Assembly: GCA_964019165.1 (NCBI GenBank)
Contig: OZ025269.1
Location: 9,287,191 to 9,351,190, forward strand
DNA from: Mastigias papua
Taxonomy: Eukaryota; Cnidaria; Scyphozoa; Rhizostomeae; Mastigiidae
Length of the DNA: 64,000 nt
Direction of reading: 5' to 3'
Under the pieces are notes generated by a model. The model searched no databases, was not told where the DNA came from, and saw only the letters and a program-made list of their open reading frames with translations. Both the position numbers and the translations under genes were made by a program. Shown in pieces: positions 51,621 to 63,355 of this stretch; position 1 is the first letter of the stretch; each line of letters begins with the position of its first letter.

Positions 51621-52083
51621 CTGTGGCTGTGTCTTTTAAATTGAAGGCGTCCATGACTGTGTGAGATTTTAATGGCACTTTGAGGAGATTGATATGACTG
51701 TCAGATAGCATTTGGTTGGTATCCTTCAACAGGTTAATAGCTTCTTCTGGAGAGGTATTACTTGTAAATCCACCGTCAACATGGAAATTTCTTTTCACAA
51801 AATTTGTGACGTCTTCGACATAGCATAGTTTACCGTCATCGGCTACCTTTGACAGAATTTCAATTGCTACAGATTGTGAAGTTTCCTTTCCAAATACATG
51901 AACACTCACACACAAAATGCTCTGACAATGCAGGACAGGGCATAGAACCATCCTGATAATTTCTGCTATGTGTTTGGGAAGTTTACCATTAAATTTAACC
52001 ATCGTTCCATCGCAGACAGGATGAAAATGATATGCACACTGTATTACGGGTGCCCTCTGGGTGACCAAGAAAAAATTGTGCAC
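51589..52083 (-). pseudogene. BEL/Pao reverse transcriptase fragment, inverted
   Basis: The minus-strand frame includes SVHVFGKETSQSVAIEIL, TNFVKRNFHVDGGFTSNTSP, EEAINLLKDTNQML and LLKVPLKSHTVMDAFN. This is the RT palm of BEL/Pao elements. The catalytic box, normally YVDDGL, is HVDGGF here, so one catalytic Asp is lost. The N-terminal 60 codons do not match and may be unrelated. The fragment would follow the gag/protease piece at 48.5-50.5 kb but is in reverse orientation. Confidence 0.75.
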
Positions 52084-52807
52084 TACACAGATCGTATGTT
52101 CTGCATGCTATTGTCAATAACAGGGTTGTCTCAATAAAAAGAAATCATCGATGCCATTCGTAATTCTTATGATATGGTGAGAGCCCAAAGACTATTTTCA
52201 GCAATATGATTTCTGCAGTGCTAACTGCTTTTTTAAGATAATTCAGCTGCAATATCAGGCCAATTAAGTAGACTGCAAAACGCCTTCAAGACAAATTTCC
52301 AAAAGCATTTTCCATATTCTTGCTTGTTGAAATTGTCACTATGATACTTGCTATAGATCATCCATCTTGAATATCCCTATCAATGAATGAAATCTGTCTC
52401 GTAGTCAATAAAATGTATTGTATGGAGCGAAAAGTTGCAAAATAGTAATTACATCAAACAGTAAGTAACATGTGCCCCAGACATGTTACATCCAAATGTA
52501 GGATGGACACTTAAGTTTGATTCTTTAATTGTAAGTTTATCAGTTGTATATGCCCTAATTTGTCATAATTTGTGTCTAAGTATATCGTACATTGCCAGCT
52601 GTAAATGAGAGAATAGGTGTTAGTACGGAATGTTTTTTCAATGTAGCATACTTTATCTCCGTCCCACACTCTCCTTTGACTTAACGTACTTCCGCTCACT
52701 AAAGCCTTCATATGAGTTGTAGGATTGCCTCTCTACTTATAATCAGCAAGCGATTTTCCTCTTCAAGCTTGGCGTTGCTTGTTTTTAAGAATAGTTTGTA
52801 TTTCTAG
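52084..52807. other. Claspin intron, no feature recognised
   Basis: No gene or repeat visible. The intron ends in TTTGTATTTCTAG before the claspin exon. Confidence 0.4.
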
Positions 52808-53105
52808 GTATTTCAACCCGAGGAGAGCACAGTTGCAAAGAAGTAATGCCAGTCCTAGCCCTGTTCTTGAATTCATCTCTGTGAGTCGGGATTCTTCATC
52901 AACTGAAGTTGGGAAGCTTAGGGATGGAATTTCACGTCATTGTCTATCCCTAAACAGTGAAGGAAGAGATGATAGTCAAGATTTGTTGAAACTGTGCTCT
53001 GGAAGCTTCAATGGGCCGGTGGTGAAAGAATCTGGTTCTTCAAAAACTAGATCAATTGTGGCAAAATTGCTGGACCAGTGTAATACTGAGGAAACAGAAA
53101 GCCAG
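52808..53105 (+). CDS. CLSPN: Claspin exon with first Chk1-binding-type repeat
   Basis: The acceptor is TTTGTATTTCTAG and the donor GTAGCT at 53,106. The leading base completes Gly, then YFNPRRAQL. The key motif DSQDLLKLCSGSFNGP (LCSGSF at 52,992-53,009) matches the claspin repeat ELLxLC[ST]GxF. In vertebrates the Ser/Thr of that repeat is phosphorylated to bind CHK1. A second degenerate repeat may be KLLDQCNTEE. The frame stays open 60 bp past the donor. Phase 0 out, fitting the exon at 59,787. Confidence 0.85.
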
Positions 53106-53842
53106 GTAGCTAACAGTTGTATCGATAAGTTGTTGGATAGCAAATGCGCTCATTGGCCATGGACCTAATGAGGCTCAAAACCCTAAATCAGTTCCTTAAA
53201 ATATGAGCTTGAAGAACAAAATTCCGTACCAGCGGTTCAAGGGATACCTTTTGTTAAATATCACACAGCACGTTGTCCTCTATATACTAAGATCCCTAGA
53301 TGCTAATTTATGGTAAACCAGTCAGAACTTCCATTTGTACCACGTGATGCCATTTTCACATGACAAACCGCACCCTTTCGTTTCTTCACTTCCTTTCAAT
53401 CTCTGGACCAGCTGTACAAGTTAATGTATTGTTTTGTGGGGTTAAGGGTCAAGTTATTCATTCTATTGTCTTGTGTTACACATATATGTATGTTCCTATG
53501 TACGTAATACATCTGTAGTAGCAACCATGTTGTAGAGGATGGGCTCCATTGCCAAATGAGCAAGGAGATAAAAGCAGGCTTTTGAAATTTATTTCTGATC
53601 AAATACATCTGACAATGTACCTATAGCAAGGGATCTATGTAAGTACTTCTCAAATTTGTCAAATATACTGATAACTAAATCTATCCTGATATGGTACTTT
53701 ACTTGGATGACACCAAGCAAAAACGACCATCCTCATCCATGTTCAGAGAAATTATTGCTAATGTAGTACATAAGATTGAGGTATACAAGGAATTTAGCAC
53801 CTTCAACACATGTGATCAGTTTATCATTTAGAACGTGAACTC
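53106..53842. other. Claspin intron before the DIRS element
   Basis: No gene or repeat recognised. Confidence 0.4.
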
Positions 53843-53942
53843 CTCTATGCATCAAGGTCGCTGCGTGTTGCACAGCTCATTCTTTCTAACTAGAGATGTG
53901 TTCCTATTGGCTGTTTCAGTACACTCTTGGCAGCAATTAATT
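53843..53942. repeat. DIRS left inverted terminal repeat
   Basis: Inverted counterpart of 58,613-58,708. Its outer 60 bp are complementary to 58,370-58,435. Confidence 0.88.
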
Positions 53943-54153
53943 GTAACTTAGAGGCGATGCCCAAATATGCAGTTTTTTCGAGCGCCGTTTCAGTAACGTT
54001 TGAGATAGCAAAAGAAGTAAAATCTCTATGGAAAACATGGAGAAAAGCATAGAAGAACCATAGGACACTGAACAGAGTAAAGAGCATAGTACACGGACAA
54101 CAGCCAAATGTAAGTTCATACTCCAGACACAATTCAACCATCTTCAATCACAA

Positions 54154-54900
54154 GTGGCAGGAATGCAGACTGAAATGTTGAAGCTGTTATCATTGCTACA
54201 AGACTCTCTTGGTCCCGCAAGCAAGCAAATGTCAAATCCCTGTGGCAGGGAGCAAGCTCCTAAATCTTCAGGGAGATCAGTTCCCAATATTGCTCAGTGT
54301 AGAGGTACTGGATGGGCACATGCCAGTGGCCGCCTCTCCAATACCCCTCACGACTGACATGACTGATGCTCACTTCATCCCAAATTTTCCTACTTCATTA
54401 GCGCAAATGCCTATGGCTAATGCCCAGTCCATTGATCATCAAGGGGTGAAGCTCTACTTTGTTGAAGATTAACCTGTATGTCCACCGATCTCCAAAGCCT
54501 ATGCCAGGTATGTGGAAGATTGTTGTAGAAACGAATTCTCTGTTCTGAGATAAATGAATTAAAAGAGGCTTTCAAGCAACCCCAAAACTGTCCAGCGCTA
54601 AGTGTACCTACAATCAACCCCGATCTATGGGCCCAGTTACCCAAAGAGTACAAGGAACGCGATAAACGCCTTCAAAGCACCAAATACCTTCTTGTTTGGG
54701 GCTTAACTGGAGTTTTACAAATAAAGGAGACTCTTCTCTACTGTACTTCTCATCCGGATCAGCCCCATCTCTTATTTTCCAAAGCTCAATGAACAACTAG
54801 ATTCCTTTATTGCCCTATTGGGGAACGCTTCTTAGAATCATCATATCACCGAAGAGACCTTCTCAAACCGGTGATAAACCCTAGATTTCACTCTGTGGGT
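54154..54900 (+). pseudogene. DIRS gag-like remnant
   Basis: Several short open frames in different phases give an N-terminal helix (QTEMLKLLSLLQDSLG) and, near 54,570-54,690, CPALSVPTINPDLWAQLPKE followed by RLQSTKYLLVWGL, the pattern of DIRS/Ngaro gag proteins. Frame changes near 54,200 and 54,540 and stops show decay. Confidence 0.6.
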
Positions 54901-55149
54901 TGAAAGCCCTGATTACTAACTTTCTATTGTGGGATAATGTGTTGGAGTTAACAAAAGCCATCCAATCATCCCAGAAAATGAGGAGTTTTTGCTTTTTGCC
55001 GTAGCAACTTTCAAACGAATTGCTCTACAAATAAATTTCCCCCCTCTGGTAATCGATCTTCTGCCATGTCTAGTAGATATTTAGACTCCTGAGACCTGAC
55101 GCTGAACACTTGGCAGTATCGTCAATGCCCAAGACAATCGACAACCTAC

Positions 55150-55998
55150 AATAGTTTTGCCAAGCAAACTAAGCAAAGTGAAGGACAAAACAGGTAACAA
55201 GCAGTACGATTTTTGTCTTAATAATTGGAAACATCTAACTACCATTAGGTTTGTGCTTGATATAATTAATGGCATACGCCTCAAATTCATCACTTCATCT
55301 ATTCATATTTACACTCCGAAACAGATTAACTTTGAGAATGACATCTCGTGCATTGACAATGAAATAAGCACGCTCTTAACTAAAGAGGCTATCCAGATAG
55401 TGGAACCCACTTGAAACCAATTTAAGTCAAACATCTTTACATGTCCTAAAAATTCTGGAGACTAAGAACCATCATTAGCTCAAAAGTGTTAAATAAACAC
55501 CTAGAATGAGTCTATTTCAAAATGGAACACATTATTACCATATTGCCTTTGATCAAATGAAACACATCTCTTGATCTTAAGGATGCTTATTTTTCATTAT
55601 CTATTGCCACACGGTCCAGGAAATACATTCGGTTTCTATGGAAAAACCACTTATGTGAATATCACTGCCCCTGTTTTGGTCTCAACCTTGCTCCGTTTTA
55701 TTTTACACGAGTCGTGAAACCAATCTTTTCACAACTCAGATGTGAAGTAATTTGCTGCACCTATTATATTGATGACATTTTATATCTGAACCATTCTTTT
55801 GAGAAATTGGAACCTCGCACACAGAGAGTTATGACTCTTCTCCGATCCCCTGGATTCATCATTAATGAGGAAGGATCTTTAATTACGTCAAACCAACAAG
55901 TAATTCATCTTGGTTTGTTATCGACAGCTCAACATAGACTATCACTTTGCTTGATAATAAAATCGCCAGAATTAAAGATGAATTTGACCACCTCCTAA
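55150..55998 (+). pseudogene. DIRS reverse transcriptase remnant
   Basis: LNNWKHLTTIRFVLDIINGI opens the RT domain, followed by FENDISCIDNEISTLLTKEA (family: EEIxxLLxKGAI). A degraded palm comes next, then CTYYIDDILYLNHSFEKLEP with the catalytic YIDD intact at about 55,765. FIINEEGSLITSNQQVIHLG ends it. Frameshifts and stops lie between 55,414 and 55,714. Confidence 0.78.
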
Positions 55999-56145
55999 AA
56001 TTATAACAGGTTACAATACGGTAATTCTCCAAACTTATTGGGTTATTTGTGTCCTCATTGCTTGCTGTGCAATATGACCAATTTCATACTCGTTGTTTAG
56101 AAATATACAGAACGTACCACTTACAAAAAGTGAAATCATGCTATA

Positions 56146-56856
56146 ATGTTATCTACTATCGCAAAAATTCGATCTGAAATTAGATGGTGGCGCGATGATA
56201 TTTCTTCCTATAATAGCCGTCCGATTTCTGACATTATCCGGGTTGATGACTTGCAATTTGAAACATATACTGATGCTAGCACAATGGGTGGGAACTACCT
56301 TAATTCAAGCCGGAAAATTCATTTCTAGAACTGGTGGATGTTGGCTAGATCAGAAGAAGCAAGACATATAAACTTTCTTGAGCTCCAGGCAATCCAGTTT
56401 CCCCTTTTTACATTCCATAATTTTGTCTCCAATTGTTCTGTTCGGATTCAATGTGATAACCCTATGGCTATTTCATATATTAGTAATATATAGCTCAATG
56501 AATTATCTTTGCCGGAAATCTGGCTTTGGTGTATCGACCATATATTTTCCTCAACAACTGTTCACATACCTGGTATACGCAATACTATGACTGACAAGCT
56601 GTCTAGAAAATTCACTGACAATGCTGAATGGAATCTGGACATAGGCACATTTGAACCGTTATGCGTTATATCTTGTACACCAGAAATAGATCTATTTGCT
56701 AGTAGCTTAAACCATAAATTGCTAATTTATTGCTCTTGGAGACAAGACCCATTTTACAGTGGAGTAAGTTCATTTTCTCAAGTTTGGGATCACAAATATG
56801 GCTATGCCTTTCCTCCTTTTAACCAAATAAGCAAGGTTTTTTTACAAACTAAATAA
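56146..56856 (+). pseudogene. DIRS RNase H region remnant
   Basis: EIRWWRDDISSYNSRPI leads to FETYTDASTMGG, the first RNase H aspartate motif. Then, after stops and shifts, NFLELQAIQF, CDNPMAISYI and VHIPGIRNTMTDKLSRKF follow, the remaining RNase H motifs. After them PEIDLFASSLNHKL and FYSGVSSFSQVW mark the RT-RH/recombinase boundary seen in DIRS polyproteins. Confidence 0.78.
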
Positions 56857-57029
56857 TCATGTGTCTTACATTGTGCTTTTGATTCTCCCATACTGGCCCA
56901 TTCAGCCATGGTTCCTGAGTATTTCCTCATACTTTGTGCACTTGCCCATACTTTTGCCATCATCTCCTCATTTACTCAGTTGTCCATGGGATCCTGTCAC
57001 GAAGCATCCTCTTCTACCACGCCTGACCC

Positions 57030-57958
57030 TCAATGTATGCAGATTGTCAGCAAACAACGATCTACAAAGGAATTTTCAACAGGACCTTTTGACATCACCC
57101 TGGCCAGCTTGAGACAACCACGCAAAGAAACTGCTCGTCCATCCTTCGACAATGGCTTTCCTTCTGTTTTGAACGGGATTTTAACTCTGATATACCCTCA
57201 GTTAAGGCAGTTCTAGAATTTTTGATAAGACTATAAACGTGGCATAGGCTACTCGCAGATTAATAAGGCTCATAGCACGTTGTCTGTTCTGTATCCCAAC
57301 ATTCAGATTTGGCAAACACTCCTTGGTTTTGCACTTTTTTCACAGTGTCAGAAACTTACATGCTCCATAACGGAAATATCGACTTCTCTGGGACGCAAAG
57401 GACTTGTTACTCTACCTTGCCAGTTGGAAACTCTCATTTTCATCTCCACTGAAACGCAGCACTATCAAACTCATTACATTCTTGGCATGTGTATCAGCTC
57501 AGCTTACCCATACTTTATCATCGATGGATGTGAGGCATATCAAGTTTTATCCATCCGCTACGTATATTTGTTTTTTCGCAGATTTGAAAGTGTCTCGTCA
57601 CAGACCATTCATAGAAAGAACTCACAAGATTTGCTTTGACAGATTTTATCAACTATTCCTCACTTGGCGCCCTCTGCTCCAACCTGTCAGCGCAGACATC
57701 TTGGCCAGCTGGATCCGAACAGTTATGCTCGACTCAGGCATAAACACCGAAGCGTTTGGTGCACACAGTGTCAGAGGAGCGTCTGCCTCATTCGCCTTAC
57801 AAAAATTGCATCAATTGATAGTGCTTTATAGGCTGGAGACAGGTCTTGCTTACAGACTTTTATCAAGCATTACAATCGAGTCAACAGATCTCTTCCTACA
57901 AAAGAACTGTCAACAACAATTACTTCGAGCCATATTTTTTGACTCGCTTAATGCTTGA
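57030..57958 (+). pseudogene. DIRS tyrosine recombinase remnant
   Basis: The C-terminal catalytic domain is readable. RPLLQPVSADILASWIRTVM precedes EAFGAHSVRGASASFALQ, containing the H-x-x-R box. The catalytic Tyr would be in TDFYQALQSS (a +1 frame near 57,850), preceded by a GW pair, as in family members. The N-terminal half is split among frames (RPSFDNGFPSVLNGI; later KLSFSSPLKRSTIKLITFLA). The enzyme replaces an integrase in this order. Confidence 0.78.
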
Positions 57959-58369
57959 TGGTTTATATACATCTACCGGTCTGGCATGTTAATCCTGTCT
58001 GCTATTTTTGACAATATATATGTAATATATGTGATCGTGAAATTGTGTGTGTAAACTAATTAGAATATACATGTGAAAATAACCCCTGTAAACCTGTGAT
58101 GTTGTCAACCCTTGGTGGTGTCTGTATCGTGTCCTGTTATCGTGATGTGTGTCTCCGTATCAATTAGTGTCCTGTAGTTATGATTGTAGTTATACGTGCT
58201 GTAATTTATGAAATGATTTAGTCGTGATTAGAGAGTCAAACGAAGAACATGTCTCTCTCTGTGTACGCTCTGCATAAGCTACGCTACATATATTGATTTA
58301 TTGCTATAATGATTATTGAGCATTTGTAGGTATTCAGTTTCTGGACCTCTTCGAGTGTACTGTCAAGGA

Positions 58370-58515
58370 ACCTTTGAGGTCTCTAGTTAGAAAGAATGAG
58401 ATGTGCAGCACGCAGCGACCTCGATGCGGAGAGGAAGAAATCCTAATTGGAGGAGACTCGACGAACTCCGATTTGAGTTCTCCGAGCCTCCCCATAGCAT
58501 CGAGGTCGCTGCGCA
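58370..58515. repeat. DIRS internal complementary region
   Basis: 58,370-58,435 is complementary to the left end and about 58,445-58,515 to the right end of the element. Confidence 0.88.
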
Positions 58516-58612
58516 CCCTCCCTTCCCTGCCCCATCCTTTGGCACACCTCTCGATTCGGAATACATGGTTAGTTCACTTTTGTTTGGGCATTGTCTATTA
58601 GTTTTATCATTT

Positions 58613-58757
58613 TAATTAATTGCTGTCAAGAGCGCACTGAAACAGCCAATAGGAACATATTTCGAGTTAGAAAGATTGAGCTTTGCAATGCAAAGCGACT
58701 TTGATGCTACGAGGAGGCTCAGTGAACTCAAATCAGAGTTCGTTGAGTCTCCTCCAA
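58613..58757. repeat. DIRS right inverted terminal repeat plus outer extension
   Basis: 58,613-58,708 is the inverted copy of the left repeat. The outer extension to about 58,757 is complementary to the second half of the internal complementary region. Confidence 0.85.
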
Positions 58758-59786
58758 TAAAGATTTACTACTTGCAGAATATAACTCTTGTAAGGCCCTG
58801 GATCCAACACTAACTGAGGTCGCGTATACCTTAGAACTTTTTTCATATGATTAGTACTTGGCACCCTATTAGCTGGAATGTTTTTTGTCATTCAACGGCA
58901 TTTGCATACTATTTCAGACGTTATTAAAGAATGAAACCATTCCATCATCTGCAGACATTAATTTAACCAAACGTCTGAGTTCACTAGTATTTCATAAGGC
59001 TTTCGAAGTTTTACTCACGGACCCTGTTCGTAATGAATCTTTGCCCCAGCCCATTTGGCCCTTTGGTAAATGAGGCGTTTGCTCCTTTTGCTAGGTAATG
59101 TGATGTAATTGATATTAAATTAGATATCAGCAGAGTAAACATCAAAGTTAAAGTTGTAAGCTGTTACGTGCAAAATGGCTAATTTGCACTTATAGAAACT
59201 TGCAAAGCAAACGTAAAATGGTGGCAAGTGGTTTCTCACTGACAACGATCTTATCTCTAAAGAAAATTTTCCTGCCACCAGAGGATCCATTTTAAGGCTT
59301 AGAAGGGAGCACCTTTTGTTTTCATTGTTGTGTTATCAAGTTTACACAACAAACTGAAATCCATTTCTCATTTTTTTGTGCATAATTCTCATGAAATATC
59401 TTTAAAATATAATGTCCGACAATGTTTTTAGTTGATTTGTTTAAAAGGCATTAGTCGGCTTGTTGTCTTTTGTCCAGTATTACTGATCTGTTTCCTTATT
59501 TTTGAGAAGTTTCCTCACCTTGAGCTCTCTTTCTTAGCGATATTTATCAGTTCATTGCAATTTTAGAGTAGATAGACTTGTATTGTGAACTTGTGTTGGC
59601 TTGATATTAATAAGGGGTATCCATGAAAGGAGCAAGTCACACAATAACTATGCTAGCTAGGAAGTATTAATTCGCCTTTATTTTTTTTTGCGGATTTGCT
59701 AGGCTTCTATGCTTATGAATTGCTGCAAAATTCATAGCTGTTTTGCAGTCTCCTTCCCTACTTAGCTTGAATCTTTGTTTTTGAAG

Positions 59787-60030
59787 ATCATGCTTGGCTT
59801 ATGCTCTGGAAAATTTGGTTCCCCATCAGAAAGTCAGGCAGTGGGTACACATGGAAACATAGAAGACGAATCTACGACTGTACAAGTGAAAAAATTTGGA
59901 CTACCAGATACTGATGTGTGTGATCCTGTTACTTCTTTTGAAGCAGTACCTAACAATGAGCGTCATAGTCCGTATTATGGAACAGCTGATGAATGCAAGT
60001 GCTTGAACCACAGAACCAATGAGACGGTTT
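59787..60030 (+). CDS. CLSPN: Claspin exon with second Chk1-binding-type repeat
   Basis: The acceptor is AATCTTTGTTTTTGAAG and the donor a perfect GTAAGT at 60,031. The exon opens IMLGLCSGKFGSPSES, an excellent match to the claspin repeat LLNLCSGKFTSQ. Spliced to the previous exon, the Glu expected upstream of the motif is supplied by its last residues (ETESQ). The rest is an acidic linker ending NHRTNETV. Phase 0 in, phase 1 out, completed by the first two bases of the exon at 61,922. Confidence 0.88.
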
Positions 60031-61921
60031 GTAAGTGATTTTGACAAATTCCAGTTTTTCTCGAAATATACTGTAATAAGTAAAGATGTTTATCATTGGA
60101 AGATTGATTGGAGTTTATACACAGTTAGTATTTGCCATGTCATATTCAAAAACTTGGCATTCCCTTCCTCTAATATATATCGGTGAGAGTGGCTGTCATC
60201 TTTATGTCTAAGGGCCCCTTCGCATGAGAAATTCCATGCCGACGCATGCTTCATGCGTGCATGAATCTATATCCGCTAATTTGTCCTAGACTCACGTAAG
60301 TAATTCAAGCAACTACGAGTTGAACCCATGTATTATTGGTTATGCGTTATTTTATGACGTTGTGGTGTAAAAGGTTTTCCAAACAAGTATGGCACTGCAC
60401 TCTGGACACTAAAGAAGACTTTTGTTGAATTTCAATTTGGCTGTCATAGTCACAAATGCAATGTTTTCCTTAAATTTTTTTGCTGACTGTCTCTCTATAT
60501 ATTAATCTGCCTTTCTAAAGCTTTGTGGAGAAATGAAATGTTTTTTAACTTTTGATAGTAAGCTTTGTGTGACAACCAGGTAAAGGAATAACGACAGTAA
60601 GAATTATATTCATTTCATTTCATGGGCATTTTATTACAGATTGCCAAAAGTGACGTGTTCAAAGCAATTCATTTACTAAGTATTTTAGTAGTCAATAAGA
60701 TTGCCTATATTTTGTCACTGCTTCAGGTTCTTGCATGTCTCCTGTAAATTCTGGCCCACTCTTCTTTGGCAAAAGTATCAAGCTGGGTAATGCTGGTTGA
60801 TCTCCTTGCCATAACTCTACTCATGATTGTCTTCAGGTTAGAACTCTCACTAGGCCAATCCAATTAAGTTATTTTCCCTTAACCATTTTTAGATTAATTT
60901 GGCAGTATGTTTCAGGTCATTGTTCAGCTTATCTGTACTTTCAGGTTTTCCCCAGCTTGAGTATCTTAGCAGATTGCTTCACTTTTCGATCAAAGATCAT
61001 GATGAAATCCACCGTTTTCATGGTTCCATGGACCTTGACGAAATGGCGTAATTAAATCTTATCAGACAATAAGACTGTTGACCCATGGCTTGGATCTTGC
61101 TTAAGTGTTGCTTTTCTTATGTATTTGTCACATTGGAACATATTGAAATTACTGTAGAGCATTGATAACCGCATTTACAGGAATTGAAAACACGATAAAT
61201 ATCAAAAACGAACCCCTTTATTTGATTTTCATGAGGAGTATAAATAATTCGGAATATGCTGAAAAGGTAGCTTTTGCTGAATCTTTTACTGTACGAGTGA
61301 ATTTTGGCTGGCACATGTCAATTTTTTCGCTCTATATCTCTCTCTCACTTTATGCATCTGCTGAGCAAGATGTACTGTTGTTTGTTTGATGCAAGGTGTC
61401 TCCATTATAAATCTCAAGCATTTTTTCTTCAGAGAAGAACAGCGGTGATAGCTGTTTTTAAAGCAAGAATATACAGAAAATTGCTATCGTCTATTGGCTT
61501 TTTGGGCATGTGTCATAGCAGTTTGGAAATGTTTGATGCTCTTAACATCAAAAATCAGTACTGAATTCGCGCGTGTCTGCCCGTCGTATGTTCTCTAGCT
61601 ATGTAGTTATATAGCAATAAAGCAAAATAGGTAATATCATGTAATTGTGCAGTCTTCGGTTGCAAACATTTGTTGTTCTTGGAACTGATGTTAGGCTTTC
61701 AGGGCATCGTTGATGTCTTATCACGTAGATACATGGATTGGCAAACTTGGAATCTCAGTATTTGTTCACTGAGCAATCGGATGTGTTTTCTTTACAGCTG
61801 TTGTGAATAGATGAATGGATCCTGGTGAGGACTTTACTTCTGACTTTTATATCTCCTTAAATTTAAAGTGCACATGACTAACCATGTTGTAAATATCCTT
61901 TTTAATGTTCTTCTGATGAAG
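60031..61921. other. Claspin intron, no feature recognised
   Basis: A short CATTTCATTTCAT unit near 60,611 resembles those at 28.0 and 32.5 kb. Otherwise nothing is visible. Confidence 0.4.
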
Positions 61922-62102
61922 GTGAAGAGAAAGACATCGCATGTGATTGTTCGGGAGCTTGCCTTCATCCAAGTGGCTACCAAGATTTGCAAGGTGATGT
62001 TAAACTAAATGGAGGAATGAGGTTAGATCCAGAAGATCATTGCAGCAATGACACAGAAAATGAGGAAGATTTAGATTCCAATGAGCACTATGACAGTTTT
62101 GT
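61922..62102 (+). CDS. CLSPN: Claspin exon with degenerate third repeat and acidic segment
   Basis: The acceptor is TGTTCTTCTGATGAAG. Two bases complete a Cys codon, then EEKDIACDCSGACLHPSGYQ. The CSG core sits where vertebrates have the third Chk1-binding repeat (ALCSGSF), but the following aromatic residue is lost. The acidic tail DTENEEDLDSNEHYDSF fits the region before the basic helix. The donor is probably GTGCGT at 62,103, chosen because its phase (2) matches the next exon; GTGTGC at 62,101 would not. Confidence 0.72.
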
Positions 62103-62473
62103 GTGCGTTTTATGGGATGTTGACATTATTCTTCATTGAGTGTAGCTTTGCATTATCTTCTGATAATTAGAGTTATAATCAATAGTGTTTGCGGCGTACC
62201 AGCTATTTTTCATGTTGCAGTATTCCTGTTTTATAGCTGTATTAGACTTGATGGCGTCTGTTTTCAAGGTACTATTCCTCTTCTGTGAGGGGTGCTCCTT
62301 CCTCTCCTATTTCTAGTTTGTTATTTCATTTGTTCCTTAATCAATTTGTCTTGCTCATTATGCCAACTACTGTATATCATTTGTGTCACATTGTTAGTTA
62401 AGGTACATATTTGTAATTTATTCTGCCATTATTTAAGCAAACTCTCGGTAAAAAGTCTTGTTCTTTCCATTAG

Positions 62474-62656
62474 TAGACCAAAGAAGTTCTCCAAGGCGCA
62501 ATTTTATGAAGAAGAAGCAGAACTTAGTGGTTCAGATGTAGGCGACGATGAGAACGATGATCTAGACAGTGAATTAGATGAATATGAAAGTGACTCAGAA
62601 ATTGAAGATCTGCCTTCAGAGAGCAAGCTAAAGGCCCAGGTCCACAAAGCTCACAT
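62474..62656 (+). CDS. CLSPN: Claspin exon with EAELSGSDVG signature
   Basis: The acceptor is CTTTCCATTAG, with a second AG three bases later (start 62,477); both give the same phase. The donor is GTATGT at 62,657. The translation RPKKFSKAQFYEEEAELSGS, followed by DVGDDENDDLDSELDEYESD and LPSESKLKAQVHKAHM, matches the best-conserved part of claspin (LEDEAEVSGSDVGSEDE..., LPSDEELQSQIKKIHM). This is the strongest single piece of evidence for the gene. The next exon (MLDDDKRxLRLYQERYLADGD region) lies beyond the window. Confidence 0.95.
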
Positions 62657-63355
62657 GTATGTTTTTATTACCTTTACATGCGCTATAGTCACAGGGTTTC
62701 GTAATATTAGGGTTTGAATATGCATATGGGTAATTTTAGGATGAGAGTTTGTGTTTATGATGATCACCTCTCTTTGCTGTGCTTCTCAGGTTTGGAACTC
62801 TAAACTTTCTGTCAGTTTTGCCATAGTCCTTTATGCAACCTTTGTCTATAATAGTGATCTACGATGTTTTCAGTAACAGAATGCCTATACCATTGCATAC
62901 GATAACCTCATCAGTTTTACCTTTCAAATTCAATCTTTTGAGCACTGTCATAAAGCTGTCATTGCCATTTACGCCTTGTTGGGCTTTCCATACTATTACT
63001 ATTGTTTGTACTTCTATCTTCTCTTCAGTCAATAACCCTTTGGATTATCTACTATTCTTGGTCTTCTTGTTGCTTATGAAACGCTTGCACCTTGCAAGAA
63101 TTTTTCAGTTATCTAAGGTCCCTCTACTTCTAAAGTAGCACATTAAAAAGGTCTATTGTGTCTCTGTCAAGTTTCAATGAGTTAGAGTGCCATTTGTGCA
63201 ATGCAAATATGCCTTCTTCAAATAAGTTAACTGCTATTTCTTTCATCTATATTACTTTTCTTACGTTTTGTGCCTACAATCACTATGAATATCATCGACA
63301 TAAATGCTTTTTAGTTGCTTCTTGATTGACTGTGCATTTTCTCTAACAACTACTC
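62657..63355. other. Claspin intron, no feature recognised
   Basis: No exon resembling the LYQERYLADGD region was found up to the window edge. Confidence 0.45.

Larger units (their letters stand above)
53843..58757 (+). mobile_element. DIRS retrotransposon with inverted terminal repeats and internal complementary region
   Basis: The left terminal repeat (53,843-53,942) and right terminal repeat (58,613-58,708, extending to about 58,757) are inverted copies, sharing GTTCCTATTGGCTGTTTCAG. An internal region (58,370-58,515) has a first half complementary to the outer left end (CTAGTTAGAAAGAATGAG; GCAGCGACC) and a second half complementary to the outer right end (TTGGAGGAGACTCGACGAAC). This is the exact arrangement of DIRS elements, which use it to form a circular intermediate. 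Between them lie gag, RT, RNase H and tyrosine-recombinase remnants in DIRS order. The element occupies the claspin intron between 53,106 and 59,786. Confidence 0.9.

Noticed and set aside
58917..59064. Possible extra claspin exon (TLLKNETIPSSADINLTKRL...) with AG and GTAAAT borders
   Set aside because: Its end phase (1) does not fit the next claspin exon at 59,787, whereas skipping it gives perfect phase; no similarity to claspin.
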